In this document: positions 37,480 to 57,949 of the stretch, in pieces
Position numbering within the stretch: position 1 is the stretch's first letter
How the letters are laid out: every line of letters starts with the position of its first letter
Source: Odontesthes bonariensis
Lineage: Eukaryota; Chordata; Actinopteri; Atheriniformes; Atherinopsidae
Length of the DNA: 64,000 bases
NCBI RefSeq assembly: GCF_027942865.1
Contig: NC_134529.1
Location: 31,481,730 to 31,545,729 of the forward strand
Direction: 5' to 3'
Program-made: the position numbers and the translations under genes
Notes under the pieces: model-generated
Databases searched by the model: none
Told to the model about the DNA's origin: nothing
What the model saw: only the letters and a program-made list of their open reading frames with translations

Positions 37480-39237
37480 CTATGTCATGCCTCTCTATTA
37501 GTCATGAAAGATCGCTCTTTTTATCATCTTACTTTTCCTTTTATCTCCCCTGGATCCTAGAACTCTCACTACCTCCAGGCACTCTCCTGTTCATGAGACA
37601 TCAATTTAGCCACAGACATGCTATGGCAGTTTTACATGTTAACATCTGCAGTTTGTTGCCTAAATTTGATCAGGTAGAATTTTGGGTACACACTGTTAAT
37701 CCTGATGTCTTAGCTATCTCTGAAACATGGTTTAAGAAAAGCGTTACAAACTCTGTCATCCTAACATTAGGTTACAATGTCTTTCGCCAGGATCGAGCCA
37801 CTAAGGGTGGGGGAGTGGCTATCTTTGTAAAAGAACATTTGCAATGTTCTGTATCTTTGTCTAAAACTGTCCCGAAACAATTTTAATTGTTAGTTTTAAA
37901 ACTGAAATGATCTCTCTTTCTGTTGCCGTTGGTTATAGACCACCCTCTGCCCCTGCTTTCATCACTCAGTGAACTTCTGGCTCCTCATATCTTTGTTTGT
38001 CCTTTTAGGTGATTTGAATTGGGACATGTTTAACCCTCCTGTCTTAGTTATGTAATTCGATGCTTTAAATCTCTTTCAAATTATATCTGGGACTGGATAG
38101 TGTAGTGGTAAGATTGCCCCCTTTCATGTGGGTGACCTGGGTTCATAATCCCCTGCATGAAAGGTATTACCTCCAGCAGGGGTCCTTAGGCAGGACCTGC
38201 TTACCTGTAAGTTGCTTTGGATGAAAGCATCTGCCAAATGTACTGCCATAAACATATCTAACCCTTTGAAATTTGAACGCTGCCACACTAACTGACCTTA
38301 TTCCATCTAATTATCAATCCAGAGTCTTCAGTCAAGACCTGAGCAATCACTGCGCCTGCATTGCATGCATTCGCTCAGTCAAATGCCCACATATGATTAT
38401 ATGTGTGTGTTTGATATAAGAAGTTTGATATCCAGGCCTTTCTACATGATGTGGCAGCCGTGAACTGGGAGAGAATGAACCTCATCCCCTCTATGTACGA
38501 TGCCTGGTCTTATTTTAAAGGTTCATTCGGCACTATTATTGATAAATATGCCCCACTGAAAAGATTCCGGACCAAGAATCACTATAGCCCCTGCTTCTCC
38601 CCTGACCTGGCTGATTTGATCCGTCATAAAAACGCCTTATAGCGGAGAGCCAGGTCCTCTCAGTCTCCTGTTGACTGGCTTGCCTTCAGGCAATGTAGAA
38701 ATAAAACAACACAGGCAATTAGGTCAGCTAAAGTCAATCACTTCAAGGAGCACTTCTCATCGTGTGGCGCTGAGCCCAAAAAGTTCTGGAAAACAGTCAA
38801 GTGTATGGAAAATAAACTCACTTCCCCTCACCTACCCACCTCTTATGAAATTCGATGACATAATCGTCAGTGATAAATCACGCATGGCCTCGCTCCGTTC
38901 CCAACATTTTGTGAACTTATTGCAAGCCTTTACTGCCCCAGTTTCCAACACTGCTCCATCACACACCTCTCCTCCATCCAGTGATGTCAGCCTCTCCATT
39001 CAACCCCTTTCTGCCTCAGAAGTTTTGGAAGAACTTCTGGAATTTATCTGGACTCAGATAAATCTGCTGGCTCTGACGGGTTTGACCCCATGTTTGCTGG
39101 CCCCATTACATACTTGTTTAACTCGTCTGTCTGTTTTCCCTTCTGACTGGAAATGTGCCATGATCTTCCCTCTTTACAAACGAGGCTCTGGCTCTGATCC
39201 CAACTGCTACAGGCCTATATCCATACTGAATAAATAA
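37480..39237 (+). pseudogene. LINE relic (CR1/L2 group), endonuclease to early RT, with a SINE inside
   Basis: The plus strand gives endonuclease wording (VLHVNICSLLPKFDQVEF, VLAISETWFKKS and TKGGGVAIFVKEHL). The linker follows (YAPLKRFRTKNHYSPCFSPDLADLIRHKNAL, then KVNHFKEHFSSC). The RT start is CAMIFPLYKRGSGSDPNCYRPISIL. Stops and shifts break the frame, and the RT core is missing. Confidence 0.8.
38090..38250 (+). mobile_element. tRNA-derived SINE fragment (family D)
   Basis: The head is ATAGTGTAGTGGTAAGA (A box) with GGGTTCATAATCCC (B-box region). The tail AAGTTGCTTTGGATGAAAGC, ATCTGCCAAATG matches a very common fish SINE ending. It interrupts the LINE relic at 37480-39237. Confidence 0.8.
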
Positions 39238-39240
39238 AAC

Positions 39241-39490
39241 TAAATAAAAAACATTATTGTGGTCATTAACTGGTGTTTCCCTGTTCCAACAGGTATCCTT
39301 TGAATGGTGTTACAGTGTTTGTTGTCCCCTCTTTTCTGTCCTCTCAAACTCCAGCTGGTCCAGCTGATTTTATTGGATTAAGATTGTGAATGGGATTGTA
39401 ATTGGCTTGAATTGGACTGTATTTTTGAAGTGCTTTGAGATGACATTTGTTTGGATTTGACGCTACATAAATAAAACTGAACTGAACTGT
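39241..39490 (+). mobile_element. L2-type LINE 3' end with internal deletion
   Basis: It shares GTGGTCATTAACTGGTGTTTC, CCTTTGAATGGTGTTACAGT and the end GACGCTACATAAATAAAAC with the 11313-11915 copy, but lacks the middle of that copy. Confidence 0.75.
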
Positions 39491-40420
39491 GTTTAACTGA
39501 ATTCTAATCAATGAATTCTCCTGACTCTGTCTCTGGCATTCTCGTTTATTTTAGGTCCTCACTTAAATCTCTTCCCACACCAACTTCTTGAAAATATCAA
39601 ACACTTGATACTCAGTTGGACTCAGGGACATGAGCCTCACAAATCATTGTTGACGAGCATCATTTTTCTTCAGACCCAGACCATTTGTCTGAAAGTCAGG
39701 CAAACCATGGACTTGGCTTTAACACAGTAAATTCAGAGGGTGTGTTCTTTCCTTGTTTCCTTGTCCATGTTTCTCGTGTTTCTTACATTATTTCCTGATT
39801 TAAAAAAAATCTTACTAACCAAGTGGAAACAACAGTACCGGTTAGGAGATGAGTGATTGGCACCAAAGGTAAATCAAACTTGTTTGAATGCATAAACTTT
39901 GTTTGCTTCTGATTTGGATCTTGAGATCATATTATTTGATCACTTGGAATTACCTTAAGTTGTCTGACACCATTAAACCAAACCACAAACAAACACATTA
40001 ATCTTCCTTTGATTACATAAATCATTCTTAAGAAAAAGAACCAGTGTTTTCCCAAAAATACACAGTTGTGTAGGTGGAGTGGGGTAAAGGAAAAAGTTCT
40101 GCAAGAGTGAACTGAAAAAAGTGAAAAGTGAAAGCCCCGAGCAGAGTGGAAATAAAGTGTTGCAGTGTTTCACACTCTGGGTGGAACCACCAGTAGACTT
40201 CCCCAGCCACCTACGCTGCATACACAACTCTTTTGTAAATATCTTAGGCAACAAACTTGAGAGGACTGCCTGTGCACCTCTAAAGTGAGGATGGTGTGAC
40301 TTAAAGAGCAGAATCCAGATTCATACGATGCTGACGCTTTGCTTTGTGGTAAGACATATTGCATCACTTCCTGTTACCTTGTTTGTGTACTGTGGAATTT
40401 CTTGCCCCGTTTGGACTACT
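39491..40420. other. Intergenic stretch, nothing recognised
   Basis: About 900 bases between LINE debris and the inverted TTAA element. I find no supported coding or repeat feature. Confidence 0.5.
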
Positions 40421-40444
40421 GATAATCACTTTATTTCTCCCTGT

Positions 40445-40995
40445 AACTTCGGACGCTCTCCGCCAGGTGGATTCCCCCTGAGTGTCCGCACCGCAGGGAG
40501 CTGAACACGGCGGGATGGCTCCGGCTGATTTCCCCAGAGAGGAGGCAGGCGGACAGGGAGACACAGACACAAGACCGCGGGTCTCTCTGCTTCCTCTGTC
40601 CCCGGTGGTGTGAGCTGCTGCTGCTGAGGGCAACACACGCACTTCGTACATCTACTCGCAATAAAAACTGCACTGAACCCAACGTTTTATATTTCCAAGC
40701 GACGTCCCGCGGCACACATCGAAATTTGCCGTGAAGAAGCTGTCCAGGTCTGGCAAACTGCTGGCTTCGCTACTAGAACTACTGGGGGTTGTTCCAGCAG
40801 CTGGCACTCGTGACGTCACGCACCTGTCGTTCCAGTTTGCCAAATTCGAGTCAAATGTGGTGATAGTTTATTGGGCCTAATCAGGACTATCCAGGGGCCT
40901 AAAATTATTTTAAAATCATAAAAAAATTCCATGCTATATAAGGAATCGATCTGCTATTTCAGTTTTGTGCAAAAAAATCACCTTTCTGTAGGCCT
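40445..40995 (-). mobile_element. Inverted partial copy of the TTAA element
   Basis: The minus strand repeats the 22373-23778 element from its AGGCCTACAGAAAG terminus (40982-40995, followed by TTAA at 40996-40999) through the identical 63-codon frame (40652-40843). It continues into the GC-rich module ending near 40445. The distal terminus is missing. The two copies lie 18 kb apart in opposite orientation. Confidence 0.85.
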
Positions 40996-40999
40996 TTAA

Positions 41000-41295
41000 A
41001 GGGCAACCCTGTCTTGTAGAGCGATGTAGGCAAACGTATTCTGAGTTTGTGGCATTCGTCCTGACCATGGCCTGAGGAGAAGCATATAATAGCCTAACCC
41101 ATGAAACAAAGTTTTTCCCAAAACCAAATTTCCCCAAAATAAAAAAAAAGATAATCCCACTCTACCCTGTCAAATGCCTTCTCTGCGTCCAGAGCTACTG
41201 GGAGAGCAATTGGAGGAGGATTAAAAACCACATTAAACACCATTCTAAGATTAAAAAAGGAGTGTCTATTACAAATAAACCCAATTTGATCCAAA
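41000..41295 (-). pseudogene. L1-like LINE reverse transcriptase fragment
   Basis: The minus strand reads DQIGFICNRHSFFNLR, then ALPVALDAEKAFDRVEWDYLF (motif A of L1-type RT), then FVSWVRLLYASPQAMVRTN and TRQGCPL (motif B start). Frames are shifted. The inverted TTAA element adjoins it. Confidence 0.82.
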
Positions 41296-41329
41296 GATTT
41301 AATTTAAGACCACAACACATGTTTACTGT

Positions 41330-41745
41330 TGACTGCTGGCTGCACTGGACTCGACACGCAACGTTGCTGGTGACGTCATTCGTGCCCACTGGAATCGATA
41401 AGGGAATCGTTTGCAAAATCGCCAAACGAGTCCAAGGAATTGAAACACAACAAGAACCGGTTTTCGATTCCCATCCCTATCTGGGACTGATTAGTAACCC
41501 TGATCTGAAGATAGCTGCCACTCCTCCTCCTCTGCCTGTGGTTCCAGGAACGTGAACATTTAAACAGTCAGAGGGAGTTGATTCATTAATGCTAACATGA
41601 TGCTAACATGATGCTCCTGCTGCAGCCAGGTTTCTGTAAGACTAAATATATCAATATGATATGCCTCTAATGCCCCGTTTCTGAATGTAGAGCTGCCCAT
41701 TACATCAGTGATAACAGTGGGAAGGATTCCATTAATCCTCTCTGC
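41330..41745 (-). pseudogene. DNA-transposon end fragment and L2 endonuclease fragment
   Basis: At 41450-41482 the sequence ends CGGTTTTCGATTCCC, ATCCCTA, a terminus seen in hAT-like fish elements; the partner end is missing. From 41490 to 41745 the minus strand reads ALEAYHIDIFSLTETWLQQE, SINESTPSDC and TTGRGGGVAAIFRSG, the endonuclease of an L2-type LINE. Confidence 0.6.
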
Positions 41746-43518
41746 TGAAAATAATTCCAGGTTTCTGACTTTGTTTTCATTCTCGTCTCTGACACCTTCT
41801 TACTGCCCCCATGTTGAAAGACAGCAATCTGTGTCTGGGTGACGGCCAACGTGTGGGCTGTCAGTGTCACAACTAAGACTTTCCACTTATCAGCCAGTAA
41901 GACTAGTATTTCACCTGACAAACCTAGGATTTAAGAGAACTCAGCTAAAGTCTCACACTGTTGGATGTTGGAAACTCTCAGGTAAATGAAAATGAAATGC
42001 CTAAAAGATGAATAAAACTTCATTATTATCCTTTGCAGGGTTTCTGAAGCCACACAGATTGTTGCTGCATCTATTCCACCTCACCAGGAAGTGCTCAGGG
42101 ACAGCACAAAGAAAAACACAAGAAAAAGAAAGAAAGGGGAGGGAGGGAGGGAGGGAGGAATCCCAGCTCCTCGATCCAGGATCACTCATGGCTCATTTTG
42201 AGGAAGTAGTTGACACAAATTTTCACAGCGCTGTCTTTCTTGCTGGCTGGAGTCCTTTCTTTTTTTCTCAGCAGCACTCCCTTCCTCTAAGCAACACAGA
42301 GCGGTGTGTTCGCCAGAGACTGACGGACCAACACACACAGCCAGGAGATGGGACTCGTGCTGCCATCCTCCACTTTCTGAAGGTGTAAGTTCAAAATAAC
42401 ACAAACTTTTAGTCATGTGACAGTCTTTTCTGCGTGAGTGTGAACTCTCTTCCTCTTGTCTTGTTAAAGCTCGTCTTAGACGGTAAGTGATAGGCTGTTA
42501 TTGGGGTCAGGCTGTGATCTGTGTTGAGTTCAACGCTAGAAAGAGCAAATATTGTCAGACAAGAAAAGCAAACAAGCAGACTCGATGATACTCTCCAATG
42601 TCAGAGTAGACAATGAGTCTAAGAGACTATTTGAACTTCAAATGAGCAGCAGAGGATGTGGTTTGGTGCATGTTGGAGCAAAGCTGCACATGTCATAGCA
42701 CATGTCAGATAAAAACACCTTCAACTTCAAATCTAAGTGCAGGCTACCTGTTTATTCACTTTCTCTTTCTAAGATATTGCATTTAACAAACAAACAAACC
42801 CTGACTTCCTTGTTTTTTCCTCAGTCTTCAGATCTCACGGTACGATGTAAAACATTTTATCATGCCATCTGGCAGGGCAAGGCTGCACAGTGATATAAGC
42901 TTCAAAGAATGATGGCCATGTTTTTTCTGGAAATGATAAGACAGATCAATGGAAAGAATTGTATCTTGACGGCACATCTCATGAGGCGGAGTTCTTGACA
43001 GGTTTTGTGTTTTAAATGGTTTCTTTTGTAAGAGGATCTTAAAAGTTTTGAACTTCTAATATCTGTACTGTGGGAGGGAAAACTGAAGGGTGATGGATGA
43101 GTCATTCAGCAGCTTTCATCGGTGTAATGCTTCTTTGAGCTCGAGGCTCAGGGGGTTCCCACAGAGTTTAATAACACCATGTGGAGTGGGGCTGAGGCTC
43201 CAAACATTAATGCCCATTCACTTGTGTTTGGGTTGCTAATCTCAGTGACTGAAGGGGTGAAATCAGGCCAGGCATCACTGCCAACTCTTTGCTTCCTCTC
43301 TTGGAATGAGCGGGGCTTTCTTAACCAGGGTGACGTCAGCTGGTGTTTGCGCTTGCGTTGACAGTCATGAGGCAGTGGTAACCAGAGCAGATTCTATCAG
43401 CGCACACCAGACCACATCGTTTTTTCTGGAAACCCCAGTGAGACCGCAGCTGTGCTTCCTGTGTTTACACTGAGTCTGCATCCCCTTTGTGACACCTGTC
43501 AACTGTTCCAAAACACAG
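41746..43518 (+). other. Upstream region of zc3h12d, possible untranslated first exon
   Basis: No coding gene is seen. It contains a GGGA run at 42137-42160. A GTAAGT-like donor near 42383 follows a stretch that could be a 5' untranslated exon, but nothing proves it. The first coding exon has an acceptor (AACACAG) ending at 43518, so at least one upstream non-coding exon must exist. Confidence 0.4.
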
Positions 43519-43539
43519 GTTGTTACTGTGGAGACGCCG

Positions 43540-51572
<8,033 letters not shown>

Positions 51573-52025
51573 ACTGCAAAAACCTTTTTGGTCTACACAA
51601 ACTGAGTTCACATCCCAGAAATAATGTGAAAACTGAAAGAAAGTGAACATTTCTCAAAAGGACTGAATTTTTATTTTTGTTACAAATCATACTGTGGCAT
51701 AAACCAATCACCTTGCTTGAACTCATTACAGACTCCATTTTAAGCATTAAATTGACTCGATCTGATGAAGTCTACTGTGTGTCACAGACTGATGCTATTT
51801 CTTTATCCTAGAGTGAAAGTGCAGTGCACTTCACTCCATTCAGCTACTTATTGTGGCACTGACAAATATCTTAATAAAGCAACATGTGTTGTTTTTCCAT
51901 GTTGCCTCAAAGTGAGGAACACTATATTCTCTACTTTTGTGAAGAATTTTACTGATATAGTTTTAATATCAGTTCTGAAGCCTTGTGTTTTTGTGCACCT
52001 GTGAATAAAAGCACTTAAACAACTC
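51573..52025 (+). other. zc3h12d: zc3h12d 3' UTR with polyadenylation signals
   Basis: AATAAA occurs near 51873-51880 and again at 52004-52009. The second, followed by a T-rich stretch, is the likelier end. ATTTA-type motifs are not conspicuous. Confidence 0.6.
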
Positions 52026-52379
52026 AGTTTAACTTTGTGCTGTGCATACAGAGGGTATACACTTTTCACTGTTCAATCAAGACAGACACAGATTCTCCCA
52101 AAGAACTTGAATAGAATAATGCATGTGATGTCATCAGACATGTGACTGTACTCGGTTATGCTAAATGAAGGGCAAAAAGACAGCTGGCCAATGGCCATGG
52201 AAGGTTTAACCAGCTGGAAAACAGAAAACACATGTGAAATGGTGTAGATCTGCTGTACTCTTGACTATACCTACAGATTTAGAGAGAAGCTGGGTTTTCT
52301 AAAATTTTTACTTCACATCCAGCCAATAAATTGTAAAGTTTTGATAAATTGTTTTTAATAATATTTGAAAGGATAAATT

Positions 52380-53700
52380 AAAGAAAGAGGGGGAGCCATG
52401 GAGCCTCTAAACCAGGGGCGATGGGCCAGGGCTCCACTGGGCAGAGACGAGCTTAGGACCATAAACCCCATGTGCCTGAGGACCACAACTCCACCCGGTA
52501 GAGAGGACAGGGCCACCCCACACAGCTGCCCCCAGCGAGCCAGCACCCGCCCTGGCATCCAAGGTAAAGTTGCACTGGGAACCCAGATGTTCCCGCCAGC
52601 GAGGGTAGCAGGGAGGAGTGGGAGGGAATGAGGAGGAGGCGAGCTGTTAAAAAATCCCATTTCTTTCCGTGGATTAACCCTTCTCAGTGTGCGCCTCACC
52701 TCGTGCACTCCCACCGAGAGGGTGGGGCCGCTGGGGGCAACGCGGCTCCTCCTGGCGAAGCGGGTGAAGAAGAGGTTTGTAGTTGGTGAGGTGCTGGACT
52801 GCCATCCATGCCTGTCTGCTGTCGTTGCTGTCGATCCTCCTCCTGAAATCCTCCTTGGCCTTCCTGATGCCTCTCATCAGGTTGGCGAGGGCTGTTCTGT
52901 AGAGAGCCCCGTCGCCAGCTTTGAAGGCGGCGTTTCTCTCCTTCAGCAGCTACTTCACCTCTCTGGTCATCCAGGGTTTCTGGTTGGGGTAGACCCAAAT
53001 GCATTTCTCCACTGTGACCGTGTCCACACAGTTCTTTATGTAACACAGTACAGTGTCCGTAAACACATTCAGGTCCTCGTCTTCAAAGATGTCCCAGTCA
53101 GTGCTGTTAAAACAGTCCTGCAGCTGCTGAGTAGCACCATCTGGCCACGTTCTGACGGTCTTAATGGTGGAGGGGGTGGATTTTCGGAGAGGGGTGTATG
53201 CAGGGATGAGTTGTAGGAAGATGTGGTCTGACTTGCCTAAGTGTGGTGCAGGTCTCGCCTGCGTCTGGGTCTGGGATGGATGGACGTAGCCATGTTTCGG
53301 TGATGAGTAGGACACAACAGTTTCTGGTGAAGATGTCCGAGCCCCACTGGAGTCTCAGCTCGTCCATTTTGTTGGCGAGGGACCTTACATTTGCGAGGGA
53401 AAGGCTGGGAAGCGGTGGTTTGTGTGGCCGCTTTCTGCTTGCGCTCCCTGCGCCGTCTCTGCTTCCTCGTTGGTATCGTGATCCACGGAGAGCCGGCATC
53501 CCTTGTTATGAACTCCGGGATGTTGTATGAACGAGAGGAGTCCACTGTAATACTCACCTCGCATGAAACTCAGATTTTTAACAGATCGTGTCGGCTATAG
53601 GTGAAGTTAGCTCGACAAAAAGCAGTTAAAATGAATAGGACGTACATAAAAAAGCACAGGAAGTGAGCGGACAGAGCCGCTGCGTCTACACGCGCCGCCA
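52380..53700 (-). pseudogene. LINE relic, endonuclease and linker (CR1/L2/Rex1-group type)
   Basis: The minus strand gives LANVRSLANKMDELRLQ and CCVLLITETWLRPSIPD (endonuclease), then HLGKSDHIFLQLIPAYTPL, VRTWPDGATQQLQDCFNSTDW and CVDTVTVEKCIWVYPNQKPW, followed by a shifted linker near 52700-52950. RT is absent. It shares its organisation (KSDH, DW, PNQKPW-type motifs) with the plus-strand LINE at 62247-63995. The clade is not resolved. Confidence 0.75.
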
Positions 53701-53979
53701 TCTTGAAACAACAATTCCAATTTCAGTTTTAACAAACTGTAACACGGCTAACCCAAGTCATTGAGGGGGAATAACCCATCGGCAGTTATTCGTGCAGAAC
53801 GACTGAGGTGGAAGTCCGACAGGAAGTTTATATATACGTTTTAAGCATACACAAACAGTCATGTGCCACAAAACACCATCTGGGTGGCAAACGGACTTGG
53901 TTAAACCATGTTAGTTCACCGCTACTGAGAAGTCAAGTGTCAGCTGCACTGGTGGAGTCACCGGAGGTCGCTGGCATAT

Positions 53980-54760
53980 GTCGGTCAATAAAGCTGAGAG
54001 CCTCCGATGGCTCGGTGAAGCTCACCTTCTGGTTGTCCCACATGAAAACCAGATGGGCGGGATGGTAGAGACGGTAGGTGATGTTAGCCTGGTGAAGTCT
54101 GCGTTTCACGCCGGTAAACGCGGTGCGGAGCCGGGCTACCTCCGGGCTACCTCAGGGCTGACATCGGGGAAAAAAGTGAATCCGCTTGTCTCGGTACAAA
54201 ATTGGCCCCTCATGGCGGCTGACGAGACGCAGCACCAATTTGCGTACTCTAGCTATGCATCCGAACCAGAAGTGGTCTTGGCCTGGTGTCAGCTGGTGGT
54301 TTGGGTCCAGCGGTTCGGTGGACGTGGTCAATGATAATGGGCATTTCAAACTTCACAGAGGAGGTTACACACAAAAGCAGCTGATTTAGGCATCTCCACA
54401 GATTCCGGCAGGCCAATAATGCGGATATTATCTCTTCGTGTGTAATTGCTCGGGTAGTCAAGTTGTTTCTTCATGGCCTCGTTTTCCTTCGTTAGCCGAG
54501 CAACCGTCTCACCTAGCCCCGTGAGCTGGTCACAAGTGTTGGTTAGGAACTCCTCTACATCTTGAATCTTTTTTCCGTGAACATCAAACGTCCGCTGTAG
54601 AGCTGAAATAGCAGCGCCACACTCTTTCTGAAAGTTTGCAAGTGACTCGAGGTTCTCGTTTTTCAATTTGTCAATGGCGGCTTGAAAATCAGCAGCGGCA
54701 TGACCGTGGGTGAGGGGGAGCACAAGCTAGGTTGGTTAGCTAGCTTAGCCATGGAATCGA
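53980..54760 (-). pseudogene. L1-type LINE ORF1 relic
   Basis: The minus strand from about 54750 gives a coiled coil (LETVARL-like heptads, ending TVARLTKENEAMKKQLDY), then YTRRDNIRIIGLPE (the RRM start of L1 ORF1 proteins). Shifted pieces follow: RLVSRHEGPILYRDKRIHFF, and FTEPSEALSFI. This is the usual order of L1 ORF1p. It is broken by shifts. Confidence 0.8.
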
Positions 54761-55279
54761 AGTCAGCCGTGGAGTGCGTATCTTTAGTCTTCTGTCTCAT
54801 TTCTGGCCTATTTCCAGACTCTCAAGTCTCTTCCAACTTTGGGGTAAAGAAAACTTGGTCGAAAGTTTGCAAAAGCACCAATAAAATGTATTTCAGCAGG
54901 AGCTGTGAGGAGACCGTCTCAGACATCCCAAGTTCCAAAAACTCATTTCAGGGAGATGACTCAGTCTCCTCTCCTCTCCTCTCCACTCCACCACCACCCT
55001 GCTCATTTTAAGGACTCTCATACAGTTAGAATATGCCTGTTCAGTTAGTCACACTGTTTGTGTTTAGAGAGGGAATGTTAAGGTAGTTTAGCAAATGTTC
55101 TTATTTGCCATGTTAATTGTGCATCTGTGATGACACTTCGCCATTGTGTGTGGTACACTAAGTGTATCAGCTTTTGCTGGTGTGCCTGAAGATGTAGTGG
55201 AGCGTACTTTCCTGTGACTGCACAAGTCAGGTTGTCATCCTTATCAGTTGTGATAAGCAACTGCTGCCTCACACTCAGC

Positions 55280-55810
55280 AGTACAGTCTAAGGGCACATT
55301 TTTTTCCAGCCAGGTGGTTCAGTGGTGCAGCATACTCAGCACAAACTGTCTGCAATATGTGTACAGACCCACAAAAGCCCAACCCCCCAGAAGGAGTGTG
55401 AGGGGTTGGCCAGTTCCTCACCTTGTCTGTATTGTGTGGATCAGGCTGGAGTCACTTTCAAAGTGATCCTTTTTGGGACTGAGTTTCAGGCCATCTTAAA
55501 CCTGTTTAAGACCTCCTCCAAGTGCATCAGGTGGTCCTTAATTGTGTGGCTGTAAATCAATATAATGCCAAATAGACCATGCAGATGTGCCACTGCAGGC
55601 CCCACAGGACAAACTCCATCATGCATTGAAAGGTGACAGGTGAGTTTGTCAGACCCATGGGTATGGGGCGCCATTGGTAGAGGCGTCTGCCTGTTGTAGG
55701 GCTGTTTTATCTCTGTCTTCTTCAGCCACCTCAACCTGCCAAAAACCTATTTGAAAAATCCAAAGTACTGAACAAGGATGAGCTGGCCAGTGGGTCGAGG
55801 GTATCATCAA
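55280..55810 (-). pseudogene. Second Ty3/Gypsy reverse transcriptase fragment
   Basis: Minus-strand pieces read RRPIPMGLTNSPVTFQCMME, GLQWHICMVYL, YSHTIKDHLMHLEEVLNRFK and AFVGLYTYCRQFV, the RT end of a Gypsy pol. Stops interrupt all frames. The wording differs from the 26395-28512 relic, so it is a separate element. Confidence 0.75.
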
Positions 55811-56469
55811 CCTGTGGAAGTGGGTGTGAATTCAGTGAAATCTGTTACAGAGGAATTGATTTTCACTACATTGCTGAGATGGAGAAAAGAGCAACATAAA
55901 CTAGAACATTTTTGAAGAAATTTGGATGGGTGCCAATCTACTGCCCGCCCTATCAACAAACCCTTTAGTTCAGTTGAAGTTGAGAGTCTCCTGTCACATA
56001 TAAACTTTGAATGAGGTCTCTGTGATGCTGTATGGCTGAGTTATGAGAATTCCAAAATAAGACAGGTTTTGGCATTTTTGGCTCGTTAAGTCCTTTTCAA
56101 TCGATTTTGCAAGGCCCAAAATGGAGAAGACATGTCTGCTGAAGACAGTTATGTCATTTTTATCAAGGTCCTATTTAAATTACAGCTTTTATGGCATTTT
56201 CAAAATGCATTTTGGAGCCTCGTTAAGTGCTTTTCAATGCATTTTCCCATTACATTGTGGGCATTTTCAAAATGCCTCTGCAAGGCCCAAAATGGGTCCA
56301 CCTTGGCATCCATCTAGGCTCTGCCCTGGATTTACAGTTGATGAGTCGCTCACGGTGCAGCCGACCCGTGACGTCAAAATGGAAGGGGGACCCACATCAA
56401 ATATTCGGGCTGTGCCCGGCCGAACCCCATGGGCACAAGCCCGGCCACCAGGCGCTCGCTGCCGGGCCC

Positions 56470-56930
56470 CACCAATTCAATTCAATTCAATTCATTTTTA
56501 TTTATATAGCGCCAAATACAACAAATGTCATCTCAAGGCACTTAGATAGTAAGTCCAATTCAAGCCAATTGGAATTCAATTAATTAATAATAATCATAAT
56601 TCATAAAATAATCCAATTCGTTCATATAGAGCCAATTCAAAAACAATTTCCTAGCTAAGAAAACCAACAGATTGCACTGAAAACTTTTTGTTTTTCGGTC
56701 CAATCTCCCGGCCTGAGCGTGCCTGAGGCGACTGTGGAGAGAAACGACTCCTTTTTAACAGGAAGAAACCTCTGGCAGAACCAGACTCAGGAAGGCTGGG
56801 GTTTGAGAAGACAGAAAGGGGGGGAGGGCCGCGGCGGCACTGTAACACCATTCAAAGGATATCTGTTGGAACAGGGAAACACGAGTTAATGACCACAATA
56901 ATATCACATATACATAAAGAGACCTGGCCT
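56470..56930 (-). mobile_element. L2-type LINE 3' end, closest to the 11313-11915 copy
   Basis: On the minus strand, CCTTTGAATGGTGTTACAGT, GCCGCCGCGGCCCTCCC, CTGAGTCTGGTTCTGCC and GGCGCTATATAAATAAAAA match the 11313-11915 copy almost base for base. It lacks only a short stretch after the CCAGC. Confidence 0.85.
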
Positions 56931-57949
56931 GGCTCCAGGGGAAGGCCCCGGTGACCCGCGTCCGGGCAAAGGAAGACGTTGTCCAACTTTGTTTCGCTTC
57001 ATAGAGGGTCTTCTGTTCTTTGTCTGGTCCCTCATCTAGGATCTGTTTGCCTTGGGTGACCCTACCAGGGGCTTAAAGCCCCGGGCAACATAGCTCCCAG
57101 ACTCATTGGGGCACGCAAGCCCCCCGCCCCCACCACGGTAAGGTGACAGCTCATGGGGGAGTTTCGAAAAAAACGTTCAAAATTTATTTAATTTTTTTAT
57201 TCTTAGTTTGATTTTGAGTATCTTAGCAGTTAGTAATAAAATACATAAATGCTGATATTAATATAAATCTTCTCCAGTGGCCATGGGGTCCAAGTTTCAC
57301 TACTTCATAACACCTTGTACCATATGAGGAGGAAGATTTAGTGAAGCTCTTAAAAAAGGTAGAGATCAACATCATTTGGTTAATTATGGGACTGTTAACA
57401 TAGTTCAGAATTTCAAATAGTGAACCATGAACATGAGCTAGTTTGTTTTAATCTATGTAAAGTAAACTTTGAACCAGTTTTTGTATCATCACTGATTTGA
57501 GCATGTTCAAATTTTAACCAGCAGAGGGCAATGCAGCCACAGACGTGCCCACACCGATTCAGTGAAACTCCTCATGCAGGAACAACCATCATTGTTCCAA
57601 CTAGAGATTAATAACTTGAATCTTTTGCGCTTACTTCACTTTTGTTACATAAAATATGAACGCTGCTCATGAACACACTAATATGAACATGTTTGTGCAC
57701 AACAATGGCCATCATTCATCAAAAACACACTATCTACCCCCTGCTTGAGCCATTTCCCCACCGCATGATGACTTTTAATCGGAACATTGGAAAGGGCAGT
57801 TTAGGATACAAAAAACTGGCAGCCTTTGTGATTTCCCGCCAACCTATTTGATATGTTATAAAATGACCCGTGAACACCATATATCTAACAGTTTCTATCT
57901 GCATCATAGGTCCAAATGGAAAATAATAGAAATCTCCTGAGACTTCCCT
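56931..57949. other. Intergenic stretch, nothing recognised
   Basis: About 1 kb. The first 200 bases are GC-rich and look like repeat debris; the rest is AT-rich with no supported feature. Confidence 0.5.

Noticed and set aside
42300-42390. Untranslated first exon of zc3h12d
   Set aside because: A donor-like site is present, but no promoter, transcript or conservation evidence can be read from sequence alone, so it is not listed as an exon.
53978-54334. Plus-strand frame at 53978-54334
   Set aside because: It is the opposite-strand shadow of the L1 ORF1 relic.
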